DNA from: Zoogloea sp. LCSB751
Lineage (GTDB): Bacteria > Pseudomonadota > Gammaproteobacteria > Burkholderiales > Rhodocyclaceae
DNA: 64,000 bases
Assembly (NCBI RefSeq): GCF_002028455.1
Contig: NZ_MWUM01000003.1
Span: 62,001-126,000, forward strand
Direction: 5' to 3'
This document shows, piece by piece, positions 54,231 through 62,489 of this stretch. A program made the position numbers and the translations under genes. Every line of letters starts with the position of its first letter. Within the stretch, counting starts at the first letter, position 1. Below the pieces are notes generated by a model. That model was not told where the DNA came from, did no database searches, and saw only the letters and a program-made list of their open reading frames with translations.

Positions 54231-55379
54231 TTAGACCGCCATGGCGGCAAGCGTTCGGAGGTTTTCGAGGTTCTCGCGAAGCGCCCCCAGAAAACCATCC
54301 ACATCCTGTTCCGTACTTCCATCGCCGAAGCTGACGCGTACCGCCGACCGCGCCAGGCCTGCCTCGACACCCATCGCCAGCAGCGTGTGCGAAGGCTCGG
54401 GATCGGCGCTGGAACACGCGGAGCCGCTGGCCACCGCATACCCCACCCGATCGAGCTTGCCGACCAGGGTTTCGCCATCCACGCCGGGCATGGCGAAGAA
54501 ACTGGTGTTCGCCAGACGTTCAGCATCCGCCGAAAAAATCGTCGCGCCCAATTGGTGCAAGCCGCTCTCGAACCGTTGCTGCAGCCTGGCCTGACGCTCG
54601 GCGCGGTCACGACGCAGCGCCACGGCCCGCTCGCAGGCCACGCCGAAACCCACGATGGCCATCACGTTCTCGGTGCCGGAACGCAGATTCCGTTCCTGAC
54701 CACCTCCGGCAATCAGGGGTGCAAGTTCGACCCGTTTATCAACGATCAGAGCACCGGCACCGATCGGCCCGTATATCTTGTGGGCAGACAGGCTGAGGCC
54801 ATGCACGCCGAGCGCCCGGAAATCCACACCGATCTTGCCCAGCGCCTGCACAGCGTCGCAGTGCATCCAAGCACCGCGAGCGCACACCTGCGCCGCAATT
54901 GTCGGCACGTCCTGGATCACGCCGGTCTCGTTGTTGGCCAGCATCACCGACACCAGCTTCGGTTTGTCGGCAAGCAGACGTTGGAAATCCGACATATCGA
55001 GGCGCCCTGCCCCATCCACGGCGATCTCTTCGCAGCGCCAGCCCGCGCGCTGCAGTTGCCGCGCCGGCTCCCGCACGCAGGGATGCTCAATAGCGCTGAT
55101 CGCCACCAGACCCGGCTTCAGGTTGGCCGCTGCGCCCTTGATGAACAGGTTGTTGGCCTCCGAGCCACCGCTTGTGAAGATCACCTCGGTCGGATGGGCA
55201 TTGACGGCCGCCGCCACCTGGGCGCGGGCTTCGTCGATGGCCTTGCGTGCCGCGCGGCCGTATTCGTGCCGGCTCGACCCGTTGCCGAAACGCTTGCCGA
55301 ACCACGGCAGCATCGCCTCCCTGACCTGCGGGTCGAGGGGCGTCGTCGCGTTGTGATCCAGGTATACGGGGGCGAACAC
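54231..55379 (-). CDS. Second cysteine desulfurase (NifS/IscS-like)
   Basis: 382 residues from a GTG at 55379 (start then FAPVYLDHNATTPLDP), with AAGGAC seven bases upstream. All catalytic parts are present: His in SAIEHPCVREP, PLP lysine in SLSAHKIYGPIGAG, and Cys in ASGSACSSADPEPSHT. It is about 20 residues shorter than the neighbouring IscS and lacks its C-terminal IscU-docking tail, ending LENLRTLAAMAV. Placed between iscR and iscS, so it is expected under IscR control. It may feed a different acceptor or serve under stress; a NifS-type role is equally open. Confidence 0.9.
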   Translation of the reverse strand: MFAPVYLDHNATTPLDPQVREAMLPWFGKRFGNGSSRHEYGRAARKAIDEARAQVAAAVNAHPTEVIFTSGGSEANNLFIKGAAANLKPGLVAISAIEHPCVREPARQLQRAGWRCEEIAVDGAGRLDMSDFQRLLADKPKLVSVMLANNETGVIQDVPTIAAQVCARGAWMHCDAVQALGKIGVDFRALGVHGLSLSAHKIYGPIGAGALIVDKRVELAPLIAGGGQERNLRSGTENVMAIVGFGVACERAVALRRDRAERQARLQQRFESGLHQLGATIFSADAERLANTSFFAMPGVDGETLVGKLDRVGYAVASGSACSSADPEPSHTLLAMGVEAGLARSAVRVSFGDGSTEQDVDGFLGALRENLENLRTLAAMAV

Positions 55380-55395
55380 GGGCCGTCCTTGTCGC

Positions 55396-55884
55396 TCAGG
55401 CAGTAAGTTGCAGCTTGTCGGCCGCTTTGCCGGCCGAAGGCGCACGCTCGTCGTGGAGCACGGCCACCTGGGCACACTTCTGCCGCTGCTGTTCGACGAG
55501 GCTGGCCAGCGTCACCGAATGGAGATACTCGTACATCCGGCGATTGAGGTTGGTCCACAGCTCGTGGGTCATGCAGCGCTGCTCGTCCTGGCAGTTTTCC
55601 TTACCGCCACAGGAGGTTGCATCCAGCGGCTCATCGACCGCTGCAATGATGTCCGCCACGGTGATCGATGCCATGTCCCGCGCCAGGGCGTAGCCACCGC
55701 CCGGCCCACGCACACTCCCGACCAGCTCGAAACGGCGCAGCTTACCGAACAGTTGCTCGAGATAGGAAAGGGAGATCTTCTGGCGATCGGCGATCCCGGC
55801 CAGCGTCACCGGGCCGTCCGCGCAACGCAGCGCGAGATCGATCATTGCCGTGACAGCAAAACGACCTTTGGTTGTGAGTCTCAT
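55396..55884 (-). CDS. iscR: Fe-S cluster-sensing repressor IscR
   Basis: Rrf2-family regulator. 162 residues from the ATG at 55884 ([20 protein letters not shown]). Winged helix with the recognition segment [15 protein letters not shown], then the cluster loop with Cys92, Cys98, Cys104 and His107 ([17 protein letters not shown]), identical in spacing to the E. coli [2Fe-2S] ligands. First gene of the isc operon; two near-consensus IscR sites cover its own promoter, so it should repress itself when loaded with a cluster. Confidence 0.97.
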   Translation of the reverse strand: MRLTTKGRFAVTAMIDLALRCADGPVTLAGIADRQKISLSYLEQLFGKLRRFELVGSVRGPGGGYALARDMASITVADIIAAVDEPLDATSCGGKENCQDEQRCMTHELWTNLNRRMYEYLHSVTLASLVEQQRQKCAQVAVLHDERAPSAGKAADKLQLTA

Positions 55885-55910
55885 ATCGGCTCCCGGGGGC
55901 TGGTAAAAGA

Positions 55911-55935
55911 ATAGTTGAATATTTCGGTCAACAAT
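55911..55935. promoter_or_regulatory. IscR type 1 site overlapping the iscR -10 box
   Basis: 25 bases beginning ATAGTTGAATATTTCGGTCA. I count 22 of 25 positions agreeing with the E. coli type 1 consensus (ATASYYGACTRWWWYAGTCR...). Covers the -10 element and the likely start site of iscR. Confidence 0.75.
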
Positions 55936-55959
55936 ACCAAACCCGACAAAATCAATCAA
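55931..55959 (-). promoter_or_regulatory. Promoter of the isc operon
   Basis: Minus strand: -35 TTGATT (55954-55959), 17-base spacer, -10 TATTGT (55931-55936). Start predicted near 55924, about 40 bases before the iscR ATG. Confidence 0.75.
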
Positions 55960-55963
55960 CTAT
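55939..55963. promoter_or_regulatory. IscR type 1 site overlapping the iscR -35 box
   Basis: On the minus strand it begins ATAGTTGATTGATTTTGTCG; I count 22 of 25 positions agreeing with the type 1 consensus. Centre to centre it is 28 bases from the second site, so the two would lie on about the same DNA face region and block polymerase. Confidence 0.75.
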
Positions 55964-55984
55964 TTTCCAGCCTACATGCGGCGC

Positions 55985-56746
55985 TCAGTCCACCATTTTT
56001 CCCAGCCCCTTGGGATCGAAGGTGTCTTCCGCCTTTGCCGTACCCTCGACACAAATACCCGCATCGACAAGCTTTTCAACCAGGACACGAATACGCCGGT
56101 CTGTTTCGACTGCGTGATCGAGCAGCCCATGCAGCGCCTTGGAAACCGGATCATCCAGATCTCGCGTCACGCCATAGGCGGAGAAGCCCATCTGCTCGGC
56201 TTTGGCTTCGCGCTCGCGGCTCGGCCTGTCGCCGGCTTCGACGATGCGGGCCGGATTACCGACCGCCGTTGCACCCGCAGGAACCGGCTTGACGACGACC
56301 GCATTCGAGCCGACCTTGGCTCCATCCCCCACGTCGAAGCCACCCAGCACCTTGGCACCCGCGCCCACGACCACACCGCGCCCCAGGGTTGGATGCCGCT
56401 TCGTGCCACGATAGAGCGAGGTTCCTCCCAGGGTGACCCCCTGGTAGATCGTACAGTCGTCGCCTACCACTGCAGTTTCACCGATGACCACCCCCATACC
56501 GTGGTCGATGAAGACCCGCCGCCCGATGGTGGCGCCCGGATGGATCTCCACACCGGTCAACATCCGCGCCACGTGACTGGTAAACCGCCCAACCCAGTGG
56601 AAACCACGCTGCCAGGCAACATGGGCAAAACGATGCAGCCACAGGGCGTGCATCCCGGGATAGCAGGTAAGCACTTCCCACTTGGAGCGTGCGGCCGGGT
56701 CATGTTCGAGAACATTGGCCAGGTCTTCACGCAGATGACTGAACAT
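55985..56746 (-). CDS. cysE: Serine O-acetyltransferase
   Basis: Makes O-acetylserine, the carbon skeleton of cysteine. 253 residues. Short N-terminal helical domain ([20 protein letters not shown]), then a left-handed beta-helix of hexapeptide repeats with the catalytic block [23 protein letters not shown] and [18 protein letters not shown]. The N-terminal region is shorter than in E. coli CysE (273), like the NifP/short type found beside isc or nif genes. Upstream of iscR with an IscR-like dyad ahead of it. Confidence 0.95.
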   Translation of the reverse strand: MFSHLREDLANVLEHDPAARSKWEVLTCYPGMHALWLHRFAHVAWQRGFHWVGRFTSHVARMLTGVEIHPGATIGRRVFIDHGMGVVIGETAVVGDDCTIYQGVTLGGTSLYRGTKRHPTLGRGVVVGAGAKVLGGFDVGDGAKVGSNAVVVKPVPAGATAVGNPARIVEAGDRPSREREAKAEQMGFSAYGVTRDLDDPVSKALHGLLDHAVETDRRIRVLVEKLVDAGICVEGTAKAEDTFDPKGLGKMVD

Positions 56747-56821
56747 GAAAGGGAACCCCCTGAACTGAAGTGCACTGACGCCGGCCCACCTGCAGGCCGG
56801 AAACCCGCGGCAGGCCTATTT

Positions 56822-56846
56822 ATTTCCGACTATTTTAGTCTACTTC
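56822..56846. promoter_or_regulatory. IscR-like dyad upstream of cysE
   Basis: Core GACTATTTTAGTC matches the central 13 positions of the IscR type 1 consensus without a mismatch; I count 20 of 25 overall. It overlaps the stop codon of trmJ and lies 76-100 bases before the cysE ATG, on the expected side of its promoter. Confidence 0.6.
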
Positions 56847-57562
56847 TTTTCGAAGGCGCTCAACATTCCGCGCAGAATGTTGATTTCGTCCTTTTCAAGA
56901 CGAATCCGCCCGAACAAACGGCGCAGGCGCGGCCACAGGCGCTTCGAATTTTCCGGGTTGAAGAAGCCACTCGCCGTGATCGCCCGATCGAGATGGGCAT
57001 AAAAGCCCTCGATCTGCTCATGGGTCGCAGGCTCGAACTCCGTTGCCGGCGCCCGCCCCGGATCGATCGCGGCCATGCGCAGCTCATAGCACAGCAGCTG
57101 CACCGCAGCCCCCAGATTGAGGGACGAATAGGTTTCGCTGACCGGAATCCTCACCGGCATGTGGCACAAGGCCACGTCCTCGTTGGAGAGCCCCTTCGTC
57201 TCGTTACCGAAGACCAGCGCCACATCGCCATGGGCGGCAAGCTCGACCACATCGGCAGCTGCCTCCCGCGCCCATTTCATCGGCACCGCCATCTCACGCC
57301 GACGGGCCGTCAGCGCGGCGGCAAAGACAGTACCTTCCAGCGCCTCGGACAGACTGCCGACCACACGTGCCGACGCCAGAATATCGTCTGCCCCTGCTGC
57401 GCGGGCCGTTGCCACGGGATCCGGAAAGAACTGCGGACTGACCAATACCAGCTGCGACAGCCCCATGGTCTTCATGGCCCGGGCTGCGGCACCGATATTG
57501 CCGGGGTGACTGGTACGGGTAAGGACGACACGCACGCGCTCAAGCGCGCCATCGTTGTTCAT
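56840..57562 (-). CDS. trmJ: tRNA (cytidine/uridine-32-2'-O)-methyltransferase TrmJ
   Basis: SPOUT enzyme methylating position 32 of tRNAs. 240 residues from the ATG at 57562 (MNNDGALERVRVVLTRTSHP). Motifs: NIGAAARAMKTMGLSQLVLV, LVFGNETKGLSNEDVALC and IPVSETYSSLNLGAAVQLL; C-terminal helical extension with HLDRAI and LRRLFGR. No ribosome site precedes the ATG (TTATTTTAAT), so the start may be leaderless or weak. trmJ beside cysE and the isc genes is a known proteobacterial neighbourhood. Confidence 0.94.
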   Translation of the reverse strand: MNNDGALERVRVVLTRTSHPGNIGAAARAMKTMGLSQLVLVSPQFFPDPVATARAAGADDILASARVVGSLSEALEGTVFAAALTARRREMAVPMKWAREAAADVVELAAHGDVALVFGNETKGLSNEDVALCHMPVRIPVSETYSSLNLGAAVQLLCYELRMAAIDPGRAPATEFEPATHEQIEGFYAHLDRAITASGFFNPENSKRLWPRLRRLFGRIRLEKDEINILRGMLSAFEKK

Positions 57563-57595
57563 ATTAAAATAAGCGGTTTTCCGAATTAGAGTCGA

Positions 57596-57622
57596 CCGGT
57601 GGGCATCCGATGCCCGTACCGG
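57596..57622 (+). promoter_or_regulatory. Hairpin in the suhB 5' leader
   Basis: Inner arms GGGCAT / ATGCCC (loop CCG) extended by CCGGT / ACCGG with a GT bulge. Ends 18 bases before the suhB start. Could control suhB translation or mRNA life. Confidence 0.45.
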
Positions 57623-57640
57623 CAGAGCTCGCCAGACACC

Positions 57641-58447
57641 ATGCACCCCACACTGAACATTGCCATCAAGGCCGCGCGCCGCGCCGCCACCGTCATCAAT
57701 CGGGCTTCCCTCGACGTGGACCTGCTCCGTGTCGAGGTCAAGAGCCCCAACGATTTTGTAACGGAAGTGGATCGCGCCGCAGAAGAAGCCATCATCCAGG
57801 TGCTCCGCGAGGCCTATCCGAGCCACAGCATTCTAGCAGAAGAGTCCGGCGAGACCGGCCCCGAGGCGGAAACCGAGTATCAGTGGATCATCGACCCGCT
57901 CGACGGCACCACCAATTTCATCCATGGCTTCCCCCAGTACGCGATCTCCATCGCGCTGGCCCGCAAGGGCGTGGTCGAGCAGGCTGTCGTCTTCGATCCC
58001 AACCGTAATGAGCTATTCACCGCCTCCAAGGGCGCCGGCGCTTTCCTCAACGACCGCCGCATCCGCGTCTCCAAGCGGGTCAAGCTGCAGGACGCCCTGC
58101 TCGGCACCGGCTTCCCCTATCGCCAGTTCACCCACGCCGACACCTACCTGGCGATTTTCAAGGAACTCACCCAAAAGACGGCCGGTCTGCGCCGCCCGGG
58201 CGCTGCCGCCCTCGACCTGGCCTACGTGGCCGCGGGTCGTCTCGACGGCTTCTGGGAATTCGGCCTGTCGCCGTGGGACACCGCTGCTGGCAGCCTGCTG
58301 ATCAGCGAAGCCGGCGGCCTGATCAGCGATCTGTCCGGCGAGGCCGACTACCTCAACACCGGCAACGTGGTGGCCGGCACGCCCAAGATCTTCCCAGCCC
58401 TGCTGCAGATCATCCAGGGCCACTGCGGCGACAAACTCAGCGCCTGA
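57641..58447 (+). CDS. suhB: Inositol-1-monophosphatase family protein SuhB
   Basis: 268 residues from the ATG at 57641 ([20 protein letters not shown]); earlier in-frame starts fall in the leader hairpin. Metal ligands: Glu67/68 in LAEESGE, Asp85 and Asp88 in [14 protein letters not shown], and Asp near 214 in [17 protein letters not shown]. In enteric bacteria SuhB also joins rRNA antitermination complexes. Divergent from trmJ; the esterase gene follows after eight bases. Confidence 0.95.
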   Translation: MHPTLNIAIKAARRAATVINRASLDVDLLRVEVKSPNDFVTEVDRAAEEAIIQVLREAYPSHSILAEESGETGPEAETEYQWIIDPLDGTTNFIHGFPQYAISIALARKGVVEQAVVFDPNRNELFTASKGAGAFLNDRRIRVSKRVKLQDALLGTGFPYRQFTHADTYLAIFKELTQKTAGLRRPGAAALDLAYVAAGRLDGFWEFGLSPWDTAAGSLLISEAGGLISDLSGEADYLNTGNVVAGTPKIFPALLQIIQGHCGDKLSA

Positions 58448-58455
58448 GCATATCG

Positions 58456-59073
58456 ATGAAGCCGGCGAACCCCCTTCGCACCCTGTTCCTGGCCGTGCTG
58501 CTCATCTGCAGCCCGGCGTGGGCGGGCAGCAAGATCCTGGTTTGGGGCGACAGCCTTTCCGCCGGCTACGGCCTGCGCCCGCAGGAAGCTTGGCCCGTAC
58601 TGCTCGGGCAAAAAATCAGCACAGCCAGGCTCCCCTATGAGGTCGTCAACGGCAGCATCAGTGGCGAGACCACGGCCGGCGGGCTCAGCCGCCTGCCGGC
58701 GGCCCTTCAGGCCCACAAGCCAAGCATCGTGCTCATCGAGCTCGGCGCCAACGACGGGCTCCGGGGGCTACCGGTCAAAGCCATGAGCGCCAACCTGCAG
58801 AGCATGATCGACGCCAGCCGTCAGGCCGGCGCAAAGGTGCTGCTGATCGGCATGCGCATGCCCCCCAACTACGGGCCGGCCTATACCAGTGCCTTCGAAG
58901 GAGCATTCCGGGATCTGGCCAAGGCCAACCGGACCCGCCTCGTTCCCTTTCTGATGCAGGGCTTCGCCGACCGTCCAGATCACTTCCAGCAGGACGGCAT
59001 CCATCCGGTCGCCACCGCTCAGCCACTGATTGTAGACACCGTCTGGCAGGAACTCCGCCCCCTGCTCCGCTAA
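58456..59073 (+). CDS. GDSL esterase/lysophospholipase, TesA-like
   Basis: Periplasmic hydrolase of thioesters, arylesters or lysophospholipids. 205 residues: signal peptide of about 22 residues (LFLAVLLICSPAWA), block I WGDSLSAGYGL with the nucleophile Ser, Gly in block II (NGSISGETTAGG), block III IELGANDGLRG and block V DGIHPVATAQ with the Asp-His pair. All SGNH residues are present. Its 3' end overlaps the convergent methyltransferase gene by four bases. Confidence 0.92.
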   Translation: MKPANPLRTLFLAVLLICSPAWAGSKILVWGDSLSAGYGLRPQEAWPVLLGQKISTARLPYEVVNGSISGETTAGGLSRLPAALQAHKPSIVLIELGANDGLRGLPVKAMSANLQSMIDASRQAGAKVLLIGMRMPPNYGPAYTSAFEGAFRDLAKANRTRLVPFLMQGFADRPDHFQQDGIHPVATAQPLIVDTVWQELRPLLR

Positions 59074-59630
59074 GGCATCGCCGCAGGCAGGCGCAACGAC
59101 GGCGCATGGCCCTTCACTGCACAGATGCGCTGAATGACCGCCGGCTTCGGCTCGGCCACCTCCCCCTGCTCGTAGGCGAGAACGGTACATGAACCGGAAA
59201 CACGCTCAAAGAGCTCGTGGGAACGTAGCAGGAAATCCGGATTGCTGGGCTTGCCGAAGCGCTCATTGCCGACCATGAAGGTCTCGTAGATCAAGACTCC
59301 ACCATGAGCCAGCGCAGTCAACAACAGCGGCAGACGCTGTCGAAACAGGTAATTGGTCACCACAATGGCGTCGAACTGACGCCCTTCGTAGGGCCAGGTC
59401 CCAACTTCCAGATCAGCCTCCCGCGTCGTGACATGGGGCACGGCTGCCAGCAGCTCAAGCGCCACAGCATCCCGGTCCACCGCCTCAATCCGGAACCCGC
59501 GCCCTGCCAACCAGCGCGCATGGCGCCCGTTGCCGCAGGCAAAATCCAGCACCTCCCCGCCGGCGGCGATCAGGGGGGCAAAGCGCGTCACCCATGGTGA
59601 CGGCGTCAAGGCAGACATCTGACGCATCAT
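59070..59630 (-). CDS. Class I SAM-dependent methyltransferase
   Basis: Substrate unknown. 186 residues from the ATG at 59630, chosen because GGAG stands seven bases before it; an in-frame GTG/ATG further up (to 59675) and ATGs at 59627 and 59618 are alternatives. Motif I VLDFACGNGRHARWLAGRGF, an acidic end of strand 2 (IEAVDRDAVALEL) and IVVTNYLFRQRLP in motif IV position. Resembles small TehB/tellurite-type methyltransferases. It overlaps the GDSL esterase tail to tail and lies 170 bases upstream of the pnp terminator region on the opposite side, so it is probably its own unit. Confidence 0.75.
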   Translation of the reverse strand: MMRQMSALTPSPWVTRFAPLIAAGGEVLDFACGNGRHARWLAGRGFRIEAVDRDAVALELLAAVPHVTTREADLEVGTWPYEGRQFDAIVVTNYLFRQRLPLLLTALAHGGVLIYETFMVGNERFGKPSNPDFLLRSHELFERVSGSCTVLAYEQGEVAEPKPAVIQRICAVKGHAPSLRLPAAMP

Positions 59631-59794
59631 TTTTATACTCCACGCCGGTACACCCGATCGATGTCCTGCGCTCATTGAACCTTATCAAGCACACCAGGAA
59701 TGCGTTCCCTGCGTCCGCCCAACCCCACGCACCCGATTCTAAGCCGATGACAGCCCCTGCCCACAAGGCTGGCGCAATTCGCACTACCCGAAAT

Positions 59795-59822
59795 GAAGAG
59801 GGGCGCTTGCGCGCCCCTCTTC
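59795..59822 (-). terminator. Terminator hairpin downstream of pnp
   Basis: 12-base perfect arms GAAGAGGGGCGC / GCGCCCCTCTTC with a four-base loop, 23 bases past the pnp stop. The following transcript has only a short U-tract (ATTTC). Confidence 0.7.
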
Positions 59823-59845
59823 AACTTACAACAAGTCAGTCCTGC

Positions 59846-61948
59846 TTACTGCTGCTGAGCCTGCTCGTTGAGGAGTGCCTTCATGGACAGACGCACACGC
59901 CCCTTTTCGTCGGTCTCGAGCACCTTCACGCGCACGACCTGACCTTCCTTGAGGTAGTCGGACACGGCATTGACGCGCTCGTTGGCGATCTGGGAAACGT
60001 GCAGCAGACCATCGCGGCCCGGCAGAATGTTGATGATCGCACCGAAATCGAGGATACGGACCACCGGACCTTCGTAGACCTTGCCCACCTCGACTTCTGC
60101 GGTGATCTCTTCGATGCGCTTCTTCGCGACCTGAGCGCCTTCGGCACTGACGGAGGAGATCGTCACGTTGCCGTCGTCGGTGATCTCGATGATGGTGCCG
60201 GTTTCTTCCTGCAGACCGCGAATCACCGCACCGCCCTTGCCGATCACGTCGCGGATCTTCTCGGGGTTGATCTTCAGCGTGATCATGCGCGGCGCGAAGG
60301 TGGACACCTCGCCGCGGGCTTCGCCCAGCGCGCTCTTCATCAGCTCGAGGATATGCAGACGGCCTTCCTTGGCCTGAGCCAGCGCGACCTGCATGATCTC
60401 CTTGGTGATACCGAGAATCTTGATGTCCATCTGCAGCGCGGTCACACCCTTCTCGGTACCCGCCACCTTGAAGTCCATGTCGCCGAGGTGATCTTCATCG
60501 CCCAGAATGTCGGTCAACACGGCGAAACGGCCACCGTCCTTGATCAGACCCATCGCAATGCCCGCCACCGGCGAGGACAGCGGCACACCGGCATCCATCA
60601 TGGCCAGTGAGCCACCGCAGACGGACGCCATGGAGCTGGAGCCGTTGGATTCGGTAATTTCGGACACCACGCGAACCGTGTAGCTGAAATCCTCCTTGCC
60701 CGGCAGCACCGCAGCCAGGGCGCGCTTGGCCAGACGACCATGGCCGATCTCGCGACGCTTCGGGGAACCGAAACGGCCACACTCGCCCGTGGAGAACGGC
60801 GGGAAGTTGTAGTGCAGCATGAAGCGCTCGCGGTACTCGCCCGCAACGGCATCGATGATCTGCTCGTCGCGGCCGGTGCCGAGGGTGGTGACCACCAGCG
60901 CCTGGGTTTCACCACGGGTGAACAGGGCCGAACCGTGGGTGCGCGGCAGCACGCCGACACGGATGTCGATCGGACGCACGGTACGGGTATCGCGACCGTC
61001 GATACGCGGCTCACCACTGAGGATGCGGCCACGAACGACCTTGGCCTCCAGATCGAAGATGATGTTGTTGACGGTGTTCGCATCGAACTCCACGCCTTCG
61101 GCAGCCAGAGCTGCATGCACTTCGGAGCTGATGGCGGACAACTGCGCGGACCGGGCCTGCTTGGCGGTGATGCGGAAAGCCTCCTCGATCTTGGCGTCGG
61201 CGATCTCCGTCACGCGAGCGATCAGCGCCTCGTTCTTGGCAGGCGCTTGCCAATCCCATTCGGGCTTGCCAGCGACATCGACCAGCTCGTTGATCGCATT
61301 GATGGCAGCCTGCATCTGGGTGTGGCCGAACACCACACCACCCAGCATCACGTCTTCCGGCAACTCCAGGGCTTCGGACTCAACCATCAGCACCGCGCTC
61401 TCGGTACCGGCCACCACCAGGTTCATCTGGCTCGTTTGCAGCTGGGTGGCGGTCGGATTGAGGATGTATTCACCGTTCAGATAGCCGACGCGACAGGCGC
61501 CGATCGGACCCGCAAACGGGATGCCGGCGATGGCCAGCGCAGCCGAGGCAGCGATCATTGCCGGAATGTCGGCATCCACTTCAGGATTCAGGGACACGAC
61601 CTGGGCGATGACCTGCACTTCGTTATAGAAGCCTTCCGGGAAGAGCGGACGGATCGGGCGGTCGATCAGGCGGGAAGTGAGGGTTTCCTTCTCGGTAGGA
61701 CGGCCTTCACGCTTGAAGAAGCCGCCAGGGATGCGGCCGGCGGAATAGAACTTCTCGACGTAGTCGACGGTAAGGGGGAAGAAATCCTGGCCCGGCTTGG
61801 CGTTCTTGGCTGCCACTACGGTCGCCAGCACAACGGTGTCGTCAACGTTGACGAGCACCGCACCGTGGGCCTGACGGGCGATCTCGCCGGTCTCCAGGGT
61901 CACGGTATGGGAGCCGTAGGTGAAACTCTTCTTGATTGCGGTAGGCAA
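59846..61948 (-). CDS. pnp: Polyribonucleotide nucleotidyltransferase (PNPase)
   Basis: Phosphorolytic 3'-5' exoribonuclease of the degradosome. About 700 residues. The TTG at 61948 (then [20 protein letters not shown]) is preferred because AAAGGA lies six bases upstream; an ATG at 61963 sits inside that ribosome site and would give 705. Two RNase PH domains (first about 1-215, second about 310-550 with [19 protein letters not shown] and phosphate-site residues), a helical linker, then KH ([19 protein letters not shown]) and S1 ([20 protein letters not shown]) domains. Downstream of rpsO, the classic pair. Confidence 0.96.
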   Translation of the reverse strand: MPTAIKKSFTYGSHTVTLETGEIARQAHGAVLVNVDDTVVLATVVAAKNAKPGQDFFPLTVDYVEKFYSAGRIPGGFFKREGRPTEKETLTSRLIDRPIRPLFPEGFYNEVQVIAQVVSLNPEVDADIPAMIAASAALAIAGIPFAGPIGACRVGYLNGEYILNPTATQLQTSQMNLVVAGTESAVLMVESEALELPEDVMLGGVVFGHTQMQAAINAINELVDVAGKPEWDWQAPAKNEALIARVTEIADAKIEEAFRITAKQARSAQLSAISSEVHAALAAEGVEFDANTVNNIIFDLEAKVVRGRILSGEPRIDGRDTRTVRPIDIRVGVLPRTHGSALFTRGETQALVVTTLGTGRDEQIIDAVAGEYRERFMLHYNFPPFSTGECGRFGSPKRREIGHGRLAKRALAAVLPGKEDFSYTVRVVSEITESNGSSSMASVCGGSLAMMDAGVPLSSPVAGIAMGLIKDGGRFAVLTDILGDEDHLGDMDFKVAGTEKGVTALQMDIKILGITKEIMQVALAQAKEGRLHILELMKSALGEARGEVSTFAPRMITLKINPEKIRDVIGKGGAVIRGLQEETGTIIEITDDGNVTISSVSAEGAQVAKKRIEEITAEVEVGKVYEGPVVRILDFGAIINILPGRDGLLHVSQIANERVNAVSDYLKEGQVVRVKVLETDEKGRVRLSMKALLNEQAQQQ

Positions 61949-62010
61949 GGGATATCCTTTCATTCAATCGGCTGGCGGCAAACCACAACCGCACGCGTAG
62001 CCGAGGTAAA

Positions 62011-62079
62011 GCGCCGTTCTCTCTGGCGCACAGATGTGACAAAGCCGGCGAAGCCACTCGGACTTACACCGGCTGTGCC
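62011..62079 (-). promoter_or_regulatory. Structured leader between rpsO and pnp
   Basis: Within the 182-base rpsO-pnp gap several stems compete: GCGCC/GGCGC (62011-62015 with 62025-62029), GCACAG/CTGTGC (62028-62033 with 62073-62078) and AGCCGG/CCGGCT (62043-62048 with 62069-62074). In E. coli an RNase III-cut stem here governs pnp autoregulation; whether this folds alike is not shown. Confidence 0.4.
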
Positions 62080-62145
62080 CATGATCAAACCCGCGCCAAA
62101 TGCGCAAGGAATGTCACGTTCAGTAACGAAGCTACTTCTATCCGC

Positions 62146-62415
62146 TTACTTGCGCAGACCAAGGCGGCCGATCAGCTCACGATAGCTGTCGACGTTCTTG
62201 CGCTTCAGGTAGTCGAGGAGCTTGCGACGCTGGCTCACCATCATCAGCAGGCCGCGACGGGAATGGTGGTCCTTGACGTTAACCTTGAAGTGGCCGGTCA
62301 GATCGTTGATGCGGGCGGTAAGCAGAGCGACTTGCACTTCCGGAGAACCGGTGTCGCCCTTGGCGCGCGCGTAGTCGCCAACGATTTGCGCTTTTTGTTC
62401 AGTGGAGATTGCCAT
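62146..62415 (-). CDS. rpsO: 30S ribosomal protein S15
   Basis: 89 residues, normal length. Four helices with the conserved [40 protein letters not shown] and a basic C-terminus ([11 protein letters not shown]). Ribosome site precedes the ATG. Own promoter lies immediately upstream. Confidence 0.98.
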   Translation of the reverse strand: MAISTEQKAQIVGDYARAKGDTGSPEVQVALLTARINDLTGHFKVNVKDHHSRRGLLMMVSQRRKLLDYLKRKNVDSYRELIGRLGLRK

Positions 62416-62453
62416 TGTTTAACTCGGTTAGTTTTAGCCTTGCGAAGCGCGCG

Positions 62454-62483
62454 ATTATATCGAACGCCGGCACGATTGCTCAA
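62454..62483 (-). promoter_or_regulatory. Promoter of rpsO-pnp
   Basis: Minus strand: -35 TTGAGC (62478-62483), 18-base spacer, -10 TATAAT (62454-62459). Start near 62447, a leader of about 30 bases for rpsO. Confidence 0.8.
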
Positions 62484-62489
62484 GAAATT

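Noticed and set aside
54231..54600. Frameshift or pseudogene status of the second cysteine desulfurase
   Set aside because: The frame is intact from the GTG with a ribosome site and all catalytic residues; the shorter C-terminus is not a truncation by a stop in conserved sequence as far as I can tell.
55976..57589. 537-codon plus-strand frame opposite cysE and trmJ
   Set aside because: Antisense; also would run through the IscR-like dyad and the ends of both genes.
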